Source: Chitinophaga sp.
GTDB lineage: Bacteria; Bacteroidota; Bacteroidia; Chitinophagales; Chitinophagaceae
Length of the DNA stretch: 64,000 nt
Reading direction: 5' to 3'
NCBI RefSeq assembly: GCF_017745275.1
Contig: NZ_JAGHZS010000006.1
Location: forward strand, 62,001-126,000
Both the position numbers and the translations under genes were made by a program. Positions 9,002 to 17,306 of this stretch are shown one piece after another. Numbering within the stretch: position 1 is the stretch's first letter; each line of letters begins with the position of its first letter. A model generated the notes under the pieces. The model was given only the letters and a program-made list of their open reading frames with translations. It was not told where the DNA came from and did no database searches.

Positions 9002-9032
9002 TTTGTATTTGTTAATATTCGCCTTAATTTTG
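9002..9032 (+). promoter_or_regulatory. Promoter of purA
   Basis: An exact match to the Bacteroidota consensus: TTTG (9002-9005), 19 bases, then TAATTTTG (9025-9032). The purA ATG is 45 bases downstream. Confidence 0.82.
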
Positions 9033-9077
9033 CGACTTCTTTTAAAGCAACAACCTCCGATAATTAATTAAATCATT

Positions 9078-10349
9078 ATGGTAGACGTTTTGTTAGGCCT
9101 GCAATGGGGCGACGAAGGCAAGGGTAAAATTGTGGACTATTTTGCCGGCAGGTACGACGTGATTGCCCGTTTTCAGGGTGGCCCGAACGCTGGTCACACC
9201 TTGTATATAAACGGACAGAAAGTAGTATTGCGTACAATCCCCTCTGGTGTATTCCATGATAAGACCATCAACCTCATTGGTAATGGTGTAGTGCTGGATC
9301 CCGTAGCTTTCAAAAAAGAAAGTGAAGATATTTCAGCACTGGGTGTGGATCTGACAAAAAATCTGTTTATAGCAGAAAAAACGCATATCATTGTGCCTAC
9401 GCACCGTGCGTTGGATAAAGCTTCTGAAATGGCTAAAGGCCATGATAAAATCGGCTCTACTTTAAAAGGTATCGGCCCTGCTTACATGGACAAAACCGGT
9501 AGAAATGGTTTGCGTGTAGGAGACGTTTTATCCCCTGATTTTAAGACCTTGTATGAGAAGCTGAAGCAGAAACACCTGCAATTGCTCTCTCACTATGATA
9601 TGAGCGAATTCACAGAAGATATTGCCAACTGGGAAGCTGAGTTTTTTGAAGCTATTCCTTTCCTGCAAAAAATGAATGTAGTCAGTGGTGAATATTTCCT
9701 GAATGAAAAGCTGAAAGCAGGTAAAAAAGTATTAGCAGAAGGCGCGCAGGGAAGCATGCTGGATGTGGACTTTGGCACCTATCCGTTTGTCACTTCTTCC
9801 AATACCATTTCTGCAGGTGTATGTACCGGTTTAGGTATTGCTCCTCAATGGATTAAAGAAGTAATTGGTGTTACCAAAGCTTATTGCACCCGTGTTGGTA
9901 GCGGACCTTTCCCTACTGAACTGCATGATGCTACCGGCGAACAGCTGCGTAGTGCAGGTCATGAATTTGGCGCTGTAACCGGCCGCCCCCGCCGTTGTGG
10001 CTGGATCGACCTGGTGGCACTGAACTATACCTGCATGCTGAGTGGTGTAACACAACTGGTAATGACGAAGAGTGATGTGCTGGATGAATTTGATGAAGTA
10101 TTAGCCTGCACTGCATATGAAATTGATGGTAAACAAACTAAGCAATTGCCTTACCAGATAAACGGTCTGGACATTAAGCCTGTCTGGGAGACATTTAAAG
10201 GATGGAGTGATAAAACTTCTACCTGCAAGCAATTCAATGAGTTACCAGCAGAGATGAAAGCATTTGTTACAGCAGTAGATAGCTACCTGGGCGTTCCTGT
10301 GAAATACGTTTCCAATGGACCTGGACGCGATCAGATCCTTGAAAAGTAA
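9078..10349 (+). CDS. purA: Adenylosuccinate synthase PurA
   Basis: Catalyses GTP-dependent formation of adenylosuccinate from IMP and aspartate, the first committed step to AMP, in the cytosol. It has 423 residues, the normal length. The N-terminal GTP-binding loop QWGDEGKGK (residues 9-17, catalytic Asp12) and catalytic His40 in GPNAGHTLY are present. The GIGPAYMDKTGRNGLR region near 130 and TGRPRRCGW near 300 are also intact. It has its own promoter at 9002-9032. An unusual acidic protein gene follows 93 bases downstream on the same strand. Confidence 0.97.
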   Translation: MVDVLLGLQWGDEGKGKIVDYFAGRYDVIARFQGGPNAGHTLYINGQKVVLRTIPSGVFHDKTINLIGNGVVLDPVAFKKESEDISALGVDLTKNLFIAEKTHIIVPTHRALDKASEMAKGHDKIGSTLKGIGPAYMDKTGRNGLRVGDVLSPDFKTLYEKLKQKHLQLLSHYDMSEFTEDIANWEAEFFEAIPFLQKMNVVSGEYFLNEKLKAGKKVLAEGAQGSMLDVDFGTYPFVTSSNTISAGVCTGLGIAPQWIKEVIGVTKAYCTRVGSGPFPTELHDATGEQLRSAGHEFGAVTGRPRRCGWIDLVALNYTCMLSGVTQLVMTKSDVLDEFDEVLACTAYEIDGKQTKQLPYQINGLDIKPVWETFKGWSDKTSTCKQFNELPAEMKAFVTAVDSYLGVPVKYVSNGPGRDQILEK

Positions 10350-10442
10350 AAGGAAAAAAGTAAGGAAAAAAAACGGCAAAAAAAATTTGGCGAATAAAAA
10401 AAACTATTAAAACTTTACGGCAAAGAAATAAGGCAACCTATT

Positions 10443-10898
10443 ATGAAATCAAAATCTGATAAAGAGAAAGAGACCAAAAAAACTACTTCTCCTAAGACTG
10501 CAAAAGACGCTCCTAAAGCTGCGGCCAAGCCTAAGAAAGAGGTGGATGATGATGACGAGGAAGATGATGATGAAGATGTGAAACCTTCCAAATCTGCCTC
10601 AAAGAAATCAGATAAGTCCGCATCTAAATCCAAACGTAGCAAAGACGACGATGAGGATGATGATGACGCAGACGATGACGGAGATGATATTGATGATGCC
10701 TGGGAGAAAGGAGATGATGATGACTACGATCCTGATTTTGAAGAATTTGACATGCCTAAGTCAAAAGGAAAACGCGGTCGTCCTAGCACCGGTGGTAAAA
10801 AATCCTCCGATGATGACGATGATTTAGGTATCGATGATGAATTCAAAGACATGGACCTGTTCAACGATCGTTTTGACGATGACGATGATGATTTTTAA
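10443..10898 (+). CDS. Low-complexity Asp/Lys-rich protein with AT-hook-like motif
   Basis: A 151-residue protein of highly biased composition. The N-terminus is Lys/Ala/Pro-rich and resembles histone H1 tails (about 1-33). Acidic runs (34-45, 68-95) alternate with a Lys/Ser stretch (48-67). Near the C-terminus lies KGKRGRP (108-114), the core of an AT-hook for minor-groove DNA binding, followed by more acidic residues and a terminal DDDDDDF. No signal peptide or membrane helix is visible. It is predicted to be largely disordered. A role in nucleoid or RNA-polymerase contacts is speculation. The downstream neighbour is pabB and the upstream neighbour purA; neither explains it. Confidence 0.75.
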   Translation: MKSKSDKEKETKKTTSPKTAKDAPKAAAKPKKEVDDDDEEDDDEDVKPSKSASKKSDKSASKSKRSKDDDEDDDDADDDGDDIDDAWEKGDDDDYDPDFEEFDMPKSKGKRGRPSTGGKKSSDDDDDLGIDDEFKDMDLFNDRFDDDDDDF

Positions 10899-10965
10899 GC
10901 ATTAAAAAACGATTGTTATCAGGATATTTCACACTTTTCCGGTAGATAATCAGAAAATATTTAAG

Positions 10966-11006
10966 CAACAAATGTTGGATTGGGCTAACCAGTTCAACAT
11001 TTGTTG
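10966..11006 (+). promoter_or_regulatory. Inverted repeat spanning the pabB start codon
   Basis: CAACAAATGTTG (10966-10977) and CAACATTTGTTG (10995-11006) are perfect reverse complements separated by 17 bases. The first copy contains the ATG of pabB (10972-10974). In mRNA the pairing would bury the start codon in a 12-base-pair stem, which could limit initiation. Alternatively, each half (CAACA..TGTTG) could be an operator half-site. Confidence 0.5.
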
Positions 11007-12216
11007 TTTTTTAGACAATAATAACTACGATTCTCCCTGGCACCAATATGAGGCAATGCTCGCTGCAGATGCATTGCATACCCTCGAAGTAAACGCCGGA
11101 AATGCGTTCCCCGCTTTACAGGCATTTCACCATACACATCAGGACTGGCTTTTTGGGCATCTCGCATATGATCTCAAAAATGAAACTGTTCCCGGTTTAC
11201 AATCGCAACACCACGATGGGATCGGCTTCCCGGATATGTGCTTTTTTGTGCCACGCGTAATCATACAACTGCAGAAAAACGAAGTACATATTGGCGGCGA
11301 AGATTTCACTGAACAGGATGCCCACGACGTGCTGATGGCTTGTTTGCGTATGCCCGTTAACGTGGTGGCGCCTGCAACATCCCACTTACAGCCACTGCGC
11401 AGCCGGCTGGATCATGAGCGCTATATTACTGCAGTGAAAGCACTGCAACAACACATTCTTCACGGCGATTGCTATGAAGTCAACTTCTGCCGGGAAAACT
11501 ACATGGAAGGAGTAACACTTCATCCACCGGCGTTATTCAGGCAGTTGAATACTTTATCACCAGCCCCCTTTGCCGCATATTACCGGCTGAACAACCGGTA
11601 CATGGCTTGTTCCAGCCCGGAGCGCTTTATGCAGAAAAAAGGGAACACGGTGATTTCCCAACCTATTAAAGGCACCAGCCGCAAAGATCCTGACCCGGCG
11701 AAAGACCGGCAACTGCAGGAACAACTATTCAACAATGCAAAGGAACGCGCCGAAAATGTAATGGTTGTAGACCTGGTGCGCAACGACTTATCCCATACAG
11801 CGTTGCAGGGCACCGTGGCCGTATCGGAACTTTTTGGGATCTACTCTTTTGCACAGGTGCATCACATGATATCTACTGTCACTGCACAATTGCCGCCTCA
11901 GCAGCCATTTACAGAAGTATTACGTACGGCTTTTCCTATGGGATCTATGACGGGGGCGCCTAAAATACGGGTAATGCAACTCATTGAACAATATGAGGAA
12001 ACCCGCCGTGGACTTTATTCCGGCGCAGTAGGCTATATCACTCCCAACGGTGATTTCGATTTTAATGTGGTGATTCGTAGCATGCTGTATAATGCAGCTA
12101 ACCAATACCTGTCCTTCCAAACCGGCTCCGCTATTACTTTTTACAGTGATCCGGAAAAGGAATGGGAAGAAGTATTACTGAAAGCAGCAGCCATGAAAAA
12201 AACGATTACCGGCTGA
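10972..12216 (+). CDS. pabB: Aminodeoxychorismate synthase component I, PabB
   Basis: Converts chorismate and ammonia (from a glutaminase partner) to 4-amino-4-deoxychorismate, the precursor of p-aminobenzoate for folate. The 414-residue product has the chorismate-binding domain in its C-terminal two thirds: GDCYEVNFCRE near 165, QPIKGTSRKDPDPAKD near 230, VDLVRNDLSHTA near 265 and GSMTGAPKIRVMQLIE near 325. These are typical of PabB/anthranilate synthase component I; PabB is preferred because of the short length and the absence of trp genes nearby. The start lies inside a perfect inverted repeat. The last 11 bases overlap the 3' end of a convergent gene. Confidence 0.88.
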   Translation: MLDWANQFNICCFLDNNNYDSPWHQYEAMLAADALHTLEVNAGNAFPALQAFHHTHQDWLFGHLAYDLKNETVPGLQSQHHDGIGFPDMCFFVPRVIIQLQKNEVHIGGEDFTEQDAHDVLMACLRMPVNVVAPATSHLQPLRSRLDHERYITAVKALQQHILHGDCYEVNFCRENYMEGVTLHPPALFRQLNTLSPAPFAAYYRLNNRYMACSSPERFMQKKGNTVISQPIKGTSRKDPDPAKDRQLQEQLFNNAKERAENVMVVDLVRNDLSHTALQGTVAVSELFGIYSFAQVHHMISTVTAQLPPQQPFTEVLRTAFPMGSMTGAPKIRVMQLIEQYEETRRGLYSGAVGYITPNGDFDFNVVIRSMLYNAANQYLSFQTGSAITFYSDPEKEWEEVLLKAAAMKKTITG

Positions 12217-13123
12217 ATAACTGCTCCATCGCCTCATCAATGGTAGGATAAGAAAACTGAAAACCAGTTTGTTGTATTTTGCTGGCAGAAGCTTTCACAC
12301 TTTTTAACACCTCTATACTCATTTCTCCCAGCGCTATTTTCAATGCAAAAGTAGGTACATAGGTGGTCATGAAGCTACCGCCTTTGGCGATGCGGCCCAT
12401 GCTGTGAATCAGTTCGCGGTTGGTCACCGGGTTGGGACTCACGGCATTATATACGCCTTCCAGTTTATCATTCACAATCGCATTAAAGTATAAGCGAACA
12501 ATATCGTGAATATGAATCCAGGGCACAAACTGTTCTCCTGAACCGAGTACAGTAGCAAAGCCAAACCGCAGCGGCTTATAAAATTCTTTGATGGCGCCGC
12601 CATCCCGGCTCAGCACAATGCCGGTACGGAAAATAACGAGCTTTTTATTCAGGGTAGTTACTTTCGAGATGCTGTCTTCCCAGGCTTTGGTAGTAGTACC
12701 GAGGAAGTCGGTATATGCCGGATCGGTTTCGGTAAAAGCGTGGTCTTTAAATTCGCCGTAATAGCCGGTAGCGGAAGCGCTGATCACCTTCTTTACTTTA
12801 TTCGGAATGGTTTGCAGTGCAGTGAAAAGGAGCTCGCTGCTTTTGGTGCGGCTATCCACAATCTCCTGTTTCCTGGCGGCTGTCCATCGTTTATCGGCTA
12901 CGTTGGCCCCTGCCAGGTGTATGATGTAGTCGGCCTCCTGGATGGCGGCTTTGTCTATTGTTTGCGTATCCACATTCCAATGGGCATAGCTGACTGCTTT
13001 ATTGCTGCCGTTTTCAGGCCGCCTGGTGAGAATCGTTACTTTGTAGCCGCGTTCCAGCAGCAGCCGGGTCAATGCCGTCCCTATAAGTCCTGTTCCACCG
13101 GTAATAATAACGCTCTCCATCAA
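12206..13123 (-). CDS. TIGR01777-type NAD(P)-dependent epimerase
   Basis: Short-chain dehydrogenase/epimerase-like protein of 305 residues. The dinucleotide-binding loop GGTGLIGTALTRLL lies near the N-terminus, followed by IIHLAGANVADKRW near 87 and the family's SASATGYYGE near 145. The C-terminal region (KIALGEMSIEVLKSVKASA) is the usual DUF1731-like end of this family. The in vivo substrate is unknown, although homologues are often annotated as nucleoside-diphosphate-sugar epimerases. It is convergent with pabB, overlapping by 11 bases, and divergent from a secreted-protein gene, with 191 bases of shared upstream DNA. Confidence 0.85.
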   Translation of the reverse strand: MMESVIITGGTGLIGTALTRLLLERGYKVTILTRRPENGSNKAVSYAHWNVDTQTIDKAAIQEADYIIHLAGANVADKRWTAARKQEIVDSRTKSSELLFTALQTIPNKVKKVISASATGYYGEFKDHAFTETDPAYTDFLGTTTKAWEDSISKVTTLNKKLVIFRTGIVLSRDGGAIKEFYKPLRFGFATVLGSGEQFVPWIHIHDIVRLYFNAIVNDKLEGVYNAVSPNPVTNRELIHSMGRIAKGGSFMTTYVPTFALKIALGEMSIEVLKSVKASASKIQQTGFQFSYPTIDEAMEQLFSR

Positions 13124-13314
13124 GTATAGCTGCTTTTTTAAAATAATTTAATAAAAATACACAATAAATCGGGCCTTTTGGAATTTATGTAAAAGCAGGA
13201 CTTACCCACTTTAAATTGACAACTTAATTTCTGAATTTTAGTGTAAGTTTGAAAATGGGGCATGCAAATGTGCCATCTGCTTTATCATACAATACTTGAA
13301 ACCTAATTTACCGC

Positions 13315-14835
13315 ATGCATACGCTATACCGCCTACAGTTAGTATTGTTGCTGCTTTTTGCCGGCACGGCAGCAATGGCACAGAAAATTACTTATTCAGA
13401 ACCGGAGAAAGACGATTATAAAAGCACAGAGTTTGAAATTATAGGCAAGGTAGCAGGCAATATCCTTGTATATAAAACAGACCGGGGAGACTATGTGGTA
13501 TCAGTATATGATAACGAGATGCAGCTAAAGAACCGGGTTAAACTGGACTTCCTGCCCCGCAAGGTGGTAAGTATGGACTTTGTGGCCTATCCGAATAAAA
13601 TACTGATGATTTATCAGTTCCAGCGTAAGGACGCGGTATACAGCTTTTGCGCTACCATGTCGCCGGAAGCCACTTTCAGCGATGCACCCATCCTGATTGA
13701 TTCTACCCGTATCGGTATGTACTCCAAGGAGAGTAAAGTGTATTCTGTTGAAGTTTCGGAAGATAAGAACCGCATCATGGTGTATAAAATCAACCAGGAC
13801 CGGGAAGACAACAACGTGTTTTATACCTTCCTGTACGACAGTGCCATGAGCCTCGTGAACAACAGTCGCTTATCACTGCCTATGCAGAAAAGACAATTCC
13901 TCAGCAACTTTAACCTCACTAATACCGGTGACTTCATCTTCAATAAACTGGAGCGCACATCCAACCGGGATTATGTAGTGAACGGCAGCATGGTCATTAA
14001 ACGCTCGCTGGTAGATAGTTTTGAAACATCTCCCATGGCCTTTAAAGCCCAGTTGCTGGACGAGGTAAAAATGAAACTTGATAACAATAAGCACACCGCG
14101 CTGGTCACTGCTTTTTATTATAAACAAAAAAGAGGGAACGTAGAGGGACTATACCTTTACAAGTACGATTATGGCAATTACAAAACGCTTTATGAGAAAT
14201 CCACCATATTTCCGGAAGATCTCAAAGTAAATGCCCGTGGAGAGTCCAGTACCAATGCCGCGTTTAACGACTACTTTATCCGCAAAATTATTAATACCGC
14301 TAATGGAGGCTTTTTGCTGACAGCAGAATCATTCTCTACCTCCTCCCGTTACCAGCCCTGGAACCGGTGGAATTATATGTATGGCAGCCCGTATGGCGGT
14401 ATGTATGCACCTTACTACTATTCGCCTTATTCCTCTATGTACTACAACCCGTACTACTGGAACAATTCACAGGGACTGCGTTATCATTATGACAACGTAG
14501 CAGTGATGTCTTTTGATGATGAAGGCAATATGCAGTGGAACAACTTCGTCCATAAGAGCCAGTACGACGATAATGCGGATCTGTACCTGTCTTACCTGAT
14601 GGTAAACGTAGGTAGTGAGCTGCGTTTCCTGTATAATGAGCTGGACAGAAGGAGCTATATGTTAACAGATGTGAGCCTGGCACCGGGTGGTAAGGTAAAT
14701 CGTATGCCTACCTTACGTAACCTGGACAAGGGTTTTACCTGGATGCCCCGTTATGGAAAACAAATTACTGGTCGAACTGTAGTGATACCATGTATTTATA
14801 GGAATTATATTTGCTTTGCTAAAATTGAGTTTTAA
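13315..14835 (+). CDS. Secreted protein of unknown function (506 aa)
   Basis: The first 22 residues form a signal peptide (a hydrophobic run ending AMAQ), so the protein is exported. The rest alternates short beta-strand-like segments with no catalytic motif I recognise. Near residue 340-390 there is a Tyr/Gly/Pro-rich stretch (for example YYSPYSSMYYNPYYWNNSQG) that could be a surface loop. An exact -7-like box TAAGTTTG lies at 13244-13251, 64 bases upstream, but no good -33 accompanies it. The next gene, for a membrane protein, follows by 15 bases. I do not recognise a family and assign no function. Confidence 0.8.
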   Translation: MHTLYRLQLVLLLLFAGTAAMAQKITYSEPEKDDYKSTEFEIIGKVAGNILVYKTDRGDYVVSVYDNEMQLKNRVKLDFLPRKVVSMDFVAYPNKILMIYQFQRKDAVYSFCATMSPEATFSDAPILIDSTRIGMYSKESKVYSVEVSEDKNRIMVYKINQDREDNNVFYTFLYDSAMSLVNNSRLSLPMQKRQFLSNFNLTNTGDFIFNKLERTSNRDYVVNGSMVIKRSLVDSFETSPMAFKAQLLDEVKMKLDNNKHTALVTAFYYKQKRGNVEGLYLYKYDYGNYKTLYEKSTIFPEDLKVNARGESSTNAAFNDYFIRKIINTANGGFLLTAESFSTSSRYQPWNRWNYMYGSPYGGMYAPYYYSPYSSMYYNPYYWNNSQGLRYHYDNVAVMSFDDEGNMQWNNFVHKSQYDDNADLYLSYLMVNVGSELRFLYNELDRRSYMLTDVSLAPGGKVNRMPTLRNLDKGFTWMPRYGKQITGRTVVIPCIYRNYICFAKIEF

Positions 14836-14850
14836 TCACACCTTTGTATT

Positions 14851-15828
14851 GTGATACGTTTTTTCCGTTCAGGCAATCCGCTTACGGTATTGCTGTTGCT
14901 GATATACACATTGCTGGTTAAATTTTATTATCTGATTCATCCGTCCACCTTTATGGCAGATGGATCGGAGGGACTTTTGTATCACCTGTTGGTGAAATGG
15001 ATGCATAGTCTGGCAGGAGATAGTCCCCTGTTGTTTACATCGCTGGCGATACTGTTGTTGTTCCTGCAATCGCTGCTGTTTACCCGCATTATCAACCATC
15101 ACCGGTTGTTTCCCCGGCCTACTTATTTGCCGGCTATGTGTTACCTGCTTTTTACGTCGATGCTGCATAGCTGGAATGTGTTTTCGCCGGCATTGCTGGT
15201 GAACCTGATTATGTTGTGGGTATTCTCCAGTATAACGGAATTGTATACACGTACCTCCGCCAGGGATGTGGTATTTAATATCGGTTTTGCGTTGGGTGTG
15301 TGTGGATTATTTTATTTCCCTTCTGTTATTTTCTGCTTTTTGCTGCTGGCGAGTATGTTGATTATGCGGGCTTTCAGGCTGGCGGAGTGGATTATTGCGG
15401 TGCTGGGATTGATTTGCCCGTTGTACCTGATGGGGACCTACCTGTTCCTCACCGGGCAAATGACGTTATTATGGAAGATTCCGAATATAGGGGCATCGTT
15501 GCCGATGATCACCGATTATAAGGTATGGGGTGCTATGGTGGCTTGTGTACTCTTTTTTGTGATTGGGTGGCTGTTACTACAGCGTCCGTTGAAGAAGATG
15601 CTGATACAGGGCCGTAAGATATGGGCGGCATTAATCATATATGTTGTAGTGGCTATGCTGGTACCGTTCTTTAATATACATTTTTCGGCTGCTTACTGGG
15701 TATTGGCGGTGTTGCCGGTTTCCATGTTTGCGGGGAATGTATTCTGGTCGGTTACCAACGATACTTTTGCCAACATTATCCACTTCATTACGCTGGCATA
15801 TGTAATTGTTATGCAATATTTCAGCTAA
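14851..15828 (+). CDS. Polytopic membrane protein, DUF6427-like
   Basis: A 325-residue protein with roughly ten hydrophobic segments and very short loops, starting from a GTG at 14851. The opening (MIRFFRSGNPLT) and the layout recall the DUF6427 membrane proteins of Bacteroidota; this name is from memory and uncertain. It lies 15 bases after the secreted unknown, so the two are likely co-transcribed. No transport motif or catalytic residue stands out. The function is unknown. Confidence 0.7.
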   Translation: MIRFFRSGNPLTVLLLLIYTLLVKFYYLIHPSTFMADGSEGLLYHLLVKWMHSLAGDSPLLFTSLAILLLFLQSLLFTRIINHHRLFPRPTYLPAMCYLLFTSMLHSWNVFSPALLVNLIMLWVFSSITELYTRTSARDVVFNIGFALGVCGLFYFPSVIFCFLLLASMLIMRAFRLAEWIIAVLGLICPLYLMGTYLFLTGQMTLLWKIPNIGASLPMITDYKVWGAMVACVLFFVIGWLLLQRPLKKMLIQGRKIWAALIIYVVVAMLVPFFNIHFSAAYWVLAVLPVSMFAGNVFWSVTNDTFANIIHFITLAYVIVMQYFS

Positions 15829-16017
15829 ATTCTCCATTTTAAGGGGCTGATTACCAGTATTTTGTTAAATCAGGACAAACGGCAATGGAAAATTGCGAAC
15901 GGCGAAGTAATTTTGTCCTTTCCCAGTAGCTTTGTCGTTCGTGAAAAATGAGGATAAAATACCGGGGAAAAACGGATTTTAAAGCATTATTTACACATAA
16001 ACACAAAACATTTTCAG

Positions 16018-16710
16018 ATGAAATTTGGCGTTGTCACCTTTCCCGGTTCTAATTGTGATCATGATATGATTGATTCCCTGCGTAATGATCTGGGACAGGA
16101 AGTAATAGAACTGTGGCATAAGGATAAAGACCTGAGCGCATTCAGCACAGAAGATTGTATCATATTACCGGGTGGTTTTTCCTATGGTGACTACCTGCGT
16201 TGCGGCGCCATCGCAAGATTCAGCCCAATGATGCAGAGTGTGATCGAGTTTGCCAATAAAGGTGGCCGTGTAATTGGTGTTTGTAATGGTTTCCAGGTAT
16301 TATGTGAAGCAGGTTTGTTGCCAGGCGTATTATTACAGAATGAGCGTCAGCAGTTTGTTTGCAAAAACGTATACATCAAAAGTGAAAACCCTACCGCATC
16401 CCTGACTAAAGACGTAGCTGGCAGATCCCTGATGATTCCTGTAGCTCACGGAGAAGGTCGTTACTATGCGGATGACGCCACCCTGGACGAACTGTTTAAG
16501 AACAACCAGGTGATTTTCCGCTACTGCGATGAGTTTGGCAATATTATTGAATCTGCTAACCCTAACGGCGCCATCCGTAACATTGCAGGTATCTGTAACA
16601 AAAACAGGAATGTTTTTGGTATGATGCCTCACCCGGAAAGGGCTACCAGCCTGGCTTTGGGTAATACTGATGGTCAGCTGATATTACAGAGTCTGATCAA
16701 TAACAATTAA
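16018..16710 (+). CDS. purQ: FGAM synthase glutaminase subunit PurQ
   Basis: Class I glutamine amidotransferase that supplies ammonia to PurL for formylglycinamidine ribonucleotide synthesis in de novo purine synthesis. It has 230 residues. The nucleophile is Cys89 in VIGVCNGFQVL, and the catalytic His205 and Glu207 lie in MMPHPERATS. The N-terminal FPGSNCDHD and PGGFSYGDYLR are PurQ-specific. A free-standing PurQ implies a multi-subunit FGAM synthase with PurL and PurS encoded elsewhere, rather than the single large PurL form. Two TAnnTTTG-like boxes lie upstream (near 15907 and 15928), without convincing -33 partners. Confidence 0.95.
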   Translation: MKFGVVTFPGSNCDHDMIDSLRNDLGQEVIELWHKDKDLSAFSTEDCIILPGGFSYGDYLRCGAIARFSPMMQSVIEFANKGGRVIGVCNGFQVLCEAGLLPGVLLQNERQQFVCKNVYIKSENPTASLTKDVAGRSLMIPVAHGEGRYYADDATLDELFKNNQVIFRYCDEFGNIIESANPNGAIRNIAGICNKNRNVFGMMPHPERATSLALGNTDGQLILQSLINNN

Positions 16711-16746
16711 TAGATTAAATCAACCAACCAATTAAAAAAGAAAAGC

Positions 16747-17202
16747 ATGAAAAAATTACTCACAGCACTGGTTTTGTTCGCCTTGCCCATCCTGGCAAGC
16801 GCACAGATCGAAAATCCGGTAAAATGGAGCTTCACAGCTAAGAAAGTAAATGCCACTACCTACGAAGTACATGCTACTGCCACTATCGAATCCGGCTGGC
16901 ACGTATATGCACAGGAAGCAGGTGAAGGACCGGTTCCAACCACCTTCAAATTCACTAAAAACCCGCTGGCTGCCGTATCTGGTAAAGTGGAAGAAGTAGG
17001 TAAACTGCACAAATCATTCGACAAGAACTTTAATTCTGAACTGAAATACTACGAGAATACCGTAAACTTCGTACAGAAAGTAACTGTTAAAGGTAAAGCC
17101 GCTACTAAAGTAAAAGGTTCGGTAGAATACATGGTTTGCGATGACCACCAGTGCTTGCCTCCTAAAGAAGTAGAATTTGCGGTGACTGTTGGAGGAAAAT
17201 AA
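16747..17202 (+). CDS. Free-standing DsbD alpha-domain protein
   Basis: A 151-residue exported protein with a signal peptide of about 19 residues (ending LASAQ). The remainder is a DsbD N-terminal (alpha) immunoglobulin-like domain. It keeps two cysteines, Cys131 and Cys136, in VCDDHQCLPP, in the position of the redox-active pair of DsbD-alpha. It is therefore expected to carry electrons from the membrane domain of DsbD to periplasmic thiol proteins. The next gene is full-length dsbD, whose own alpha domain lacks these cysteines. The start follows purQ by 36 bases, and a hairpin terminator separates it from dsbD. Confidence 0.85.
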   Translation: MKKLLTALVLFALPILASAQIENPVKWSFTAKKVNATTYEVHATATIESGWHVYAQEAGEGPVPTTFKFTKNPLAAVSGKVEEVGKLHKSFDKNFNSELKYYENTVNFVQKVTVKGKAATKVKGSVEYMVCDDHQCLPPKEVEFAVTVGGK

Positions 17203-17235
17203 TTTGCATCCGGTAACCGATAACAATATTCAGAG

Positions 17236-17270
17236 AACGAGTTCCTCCTTATAGGAACTCGTTTCTTGTT
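17236..17270 (+). terminator. Terminator between the DsbD-alpha gene and dsbD
   Basis: AACGAGTTCCT (17236-17246) pairs perfectly with AGGAACTCGTT (17253-17263) around a 6-base loop, followed by a T-rich tail to about 17272. Confidence 0.75.
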
Positions 17271-17306
17271 TTCTCAATTCTGTATTATTTAAAGCCTATT
17301 GACTTT

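Noticed and set aside
10415..10642. Antisense frame over the acidic protein with long Ser runs
   Set aside because: The poly-Ser is the reverse reading of GAT/GAC repeats. The plus-strand frame has a credible start and composition.
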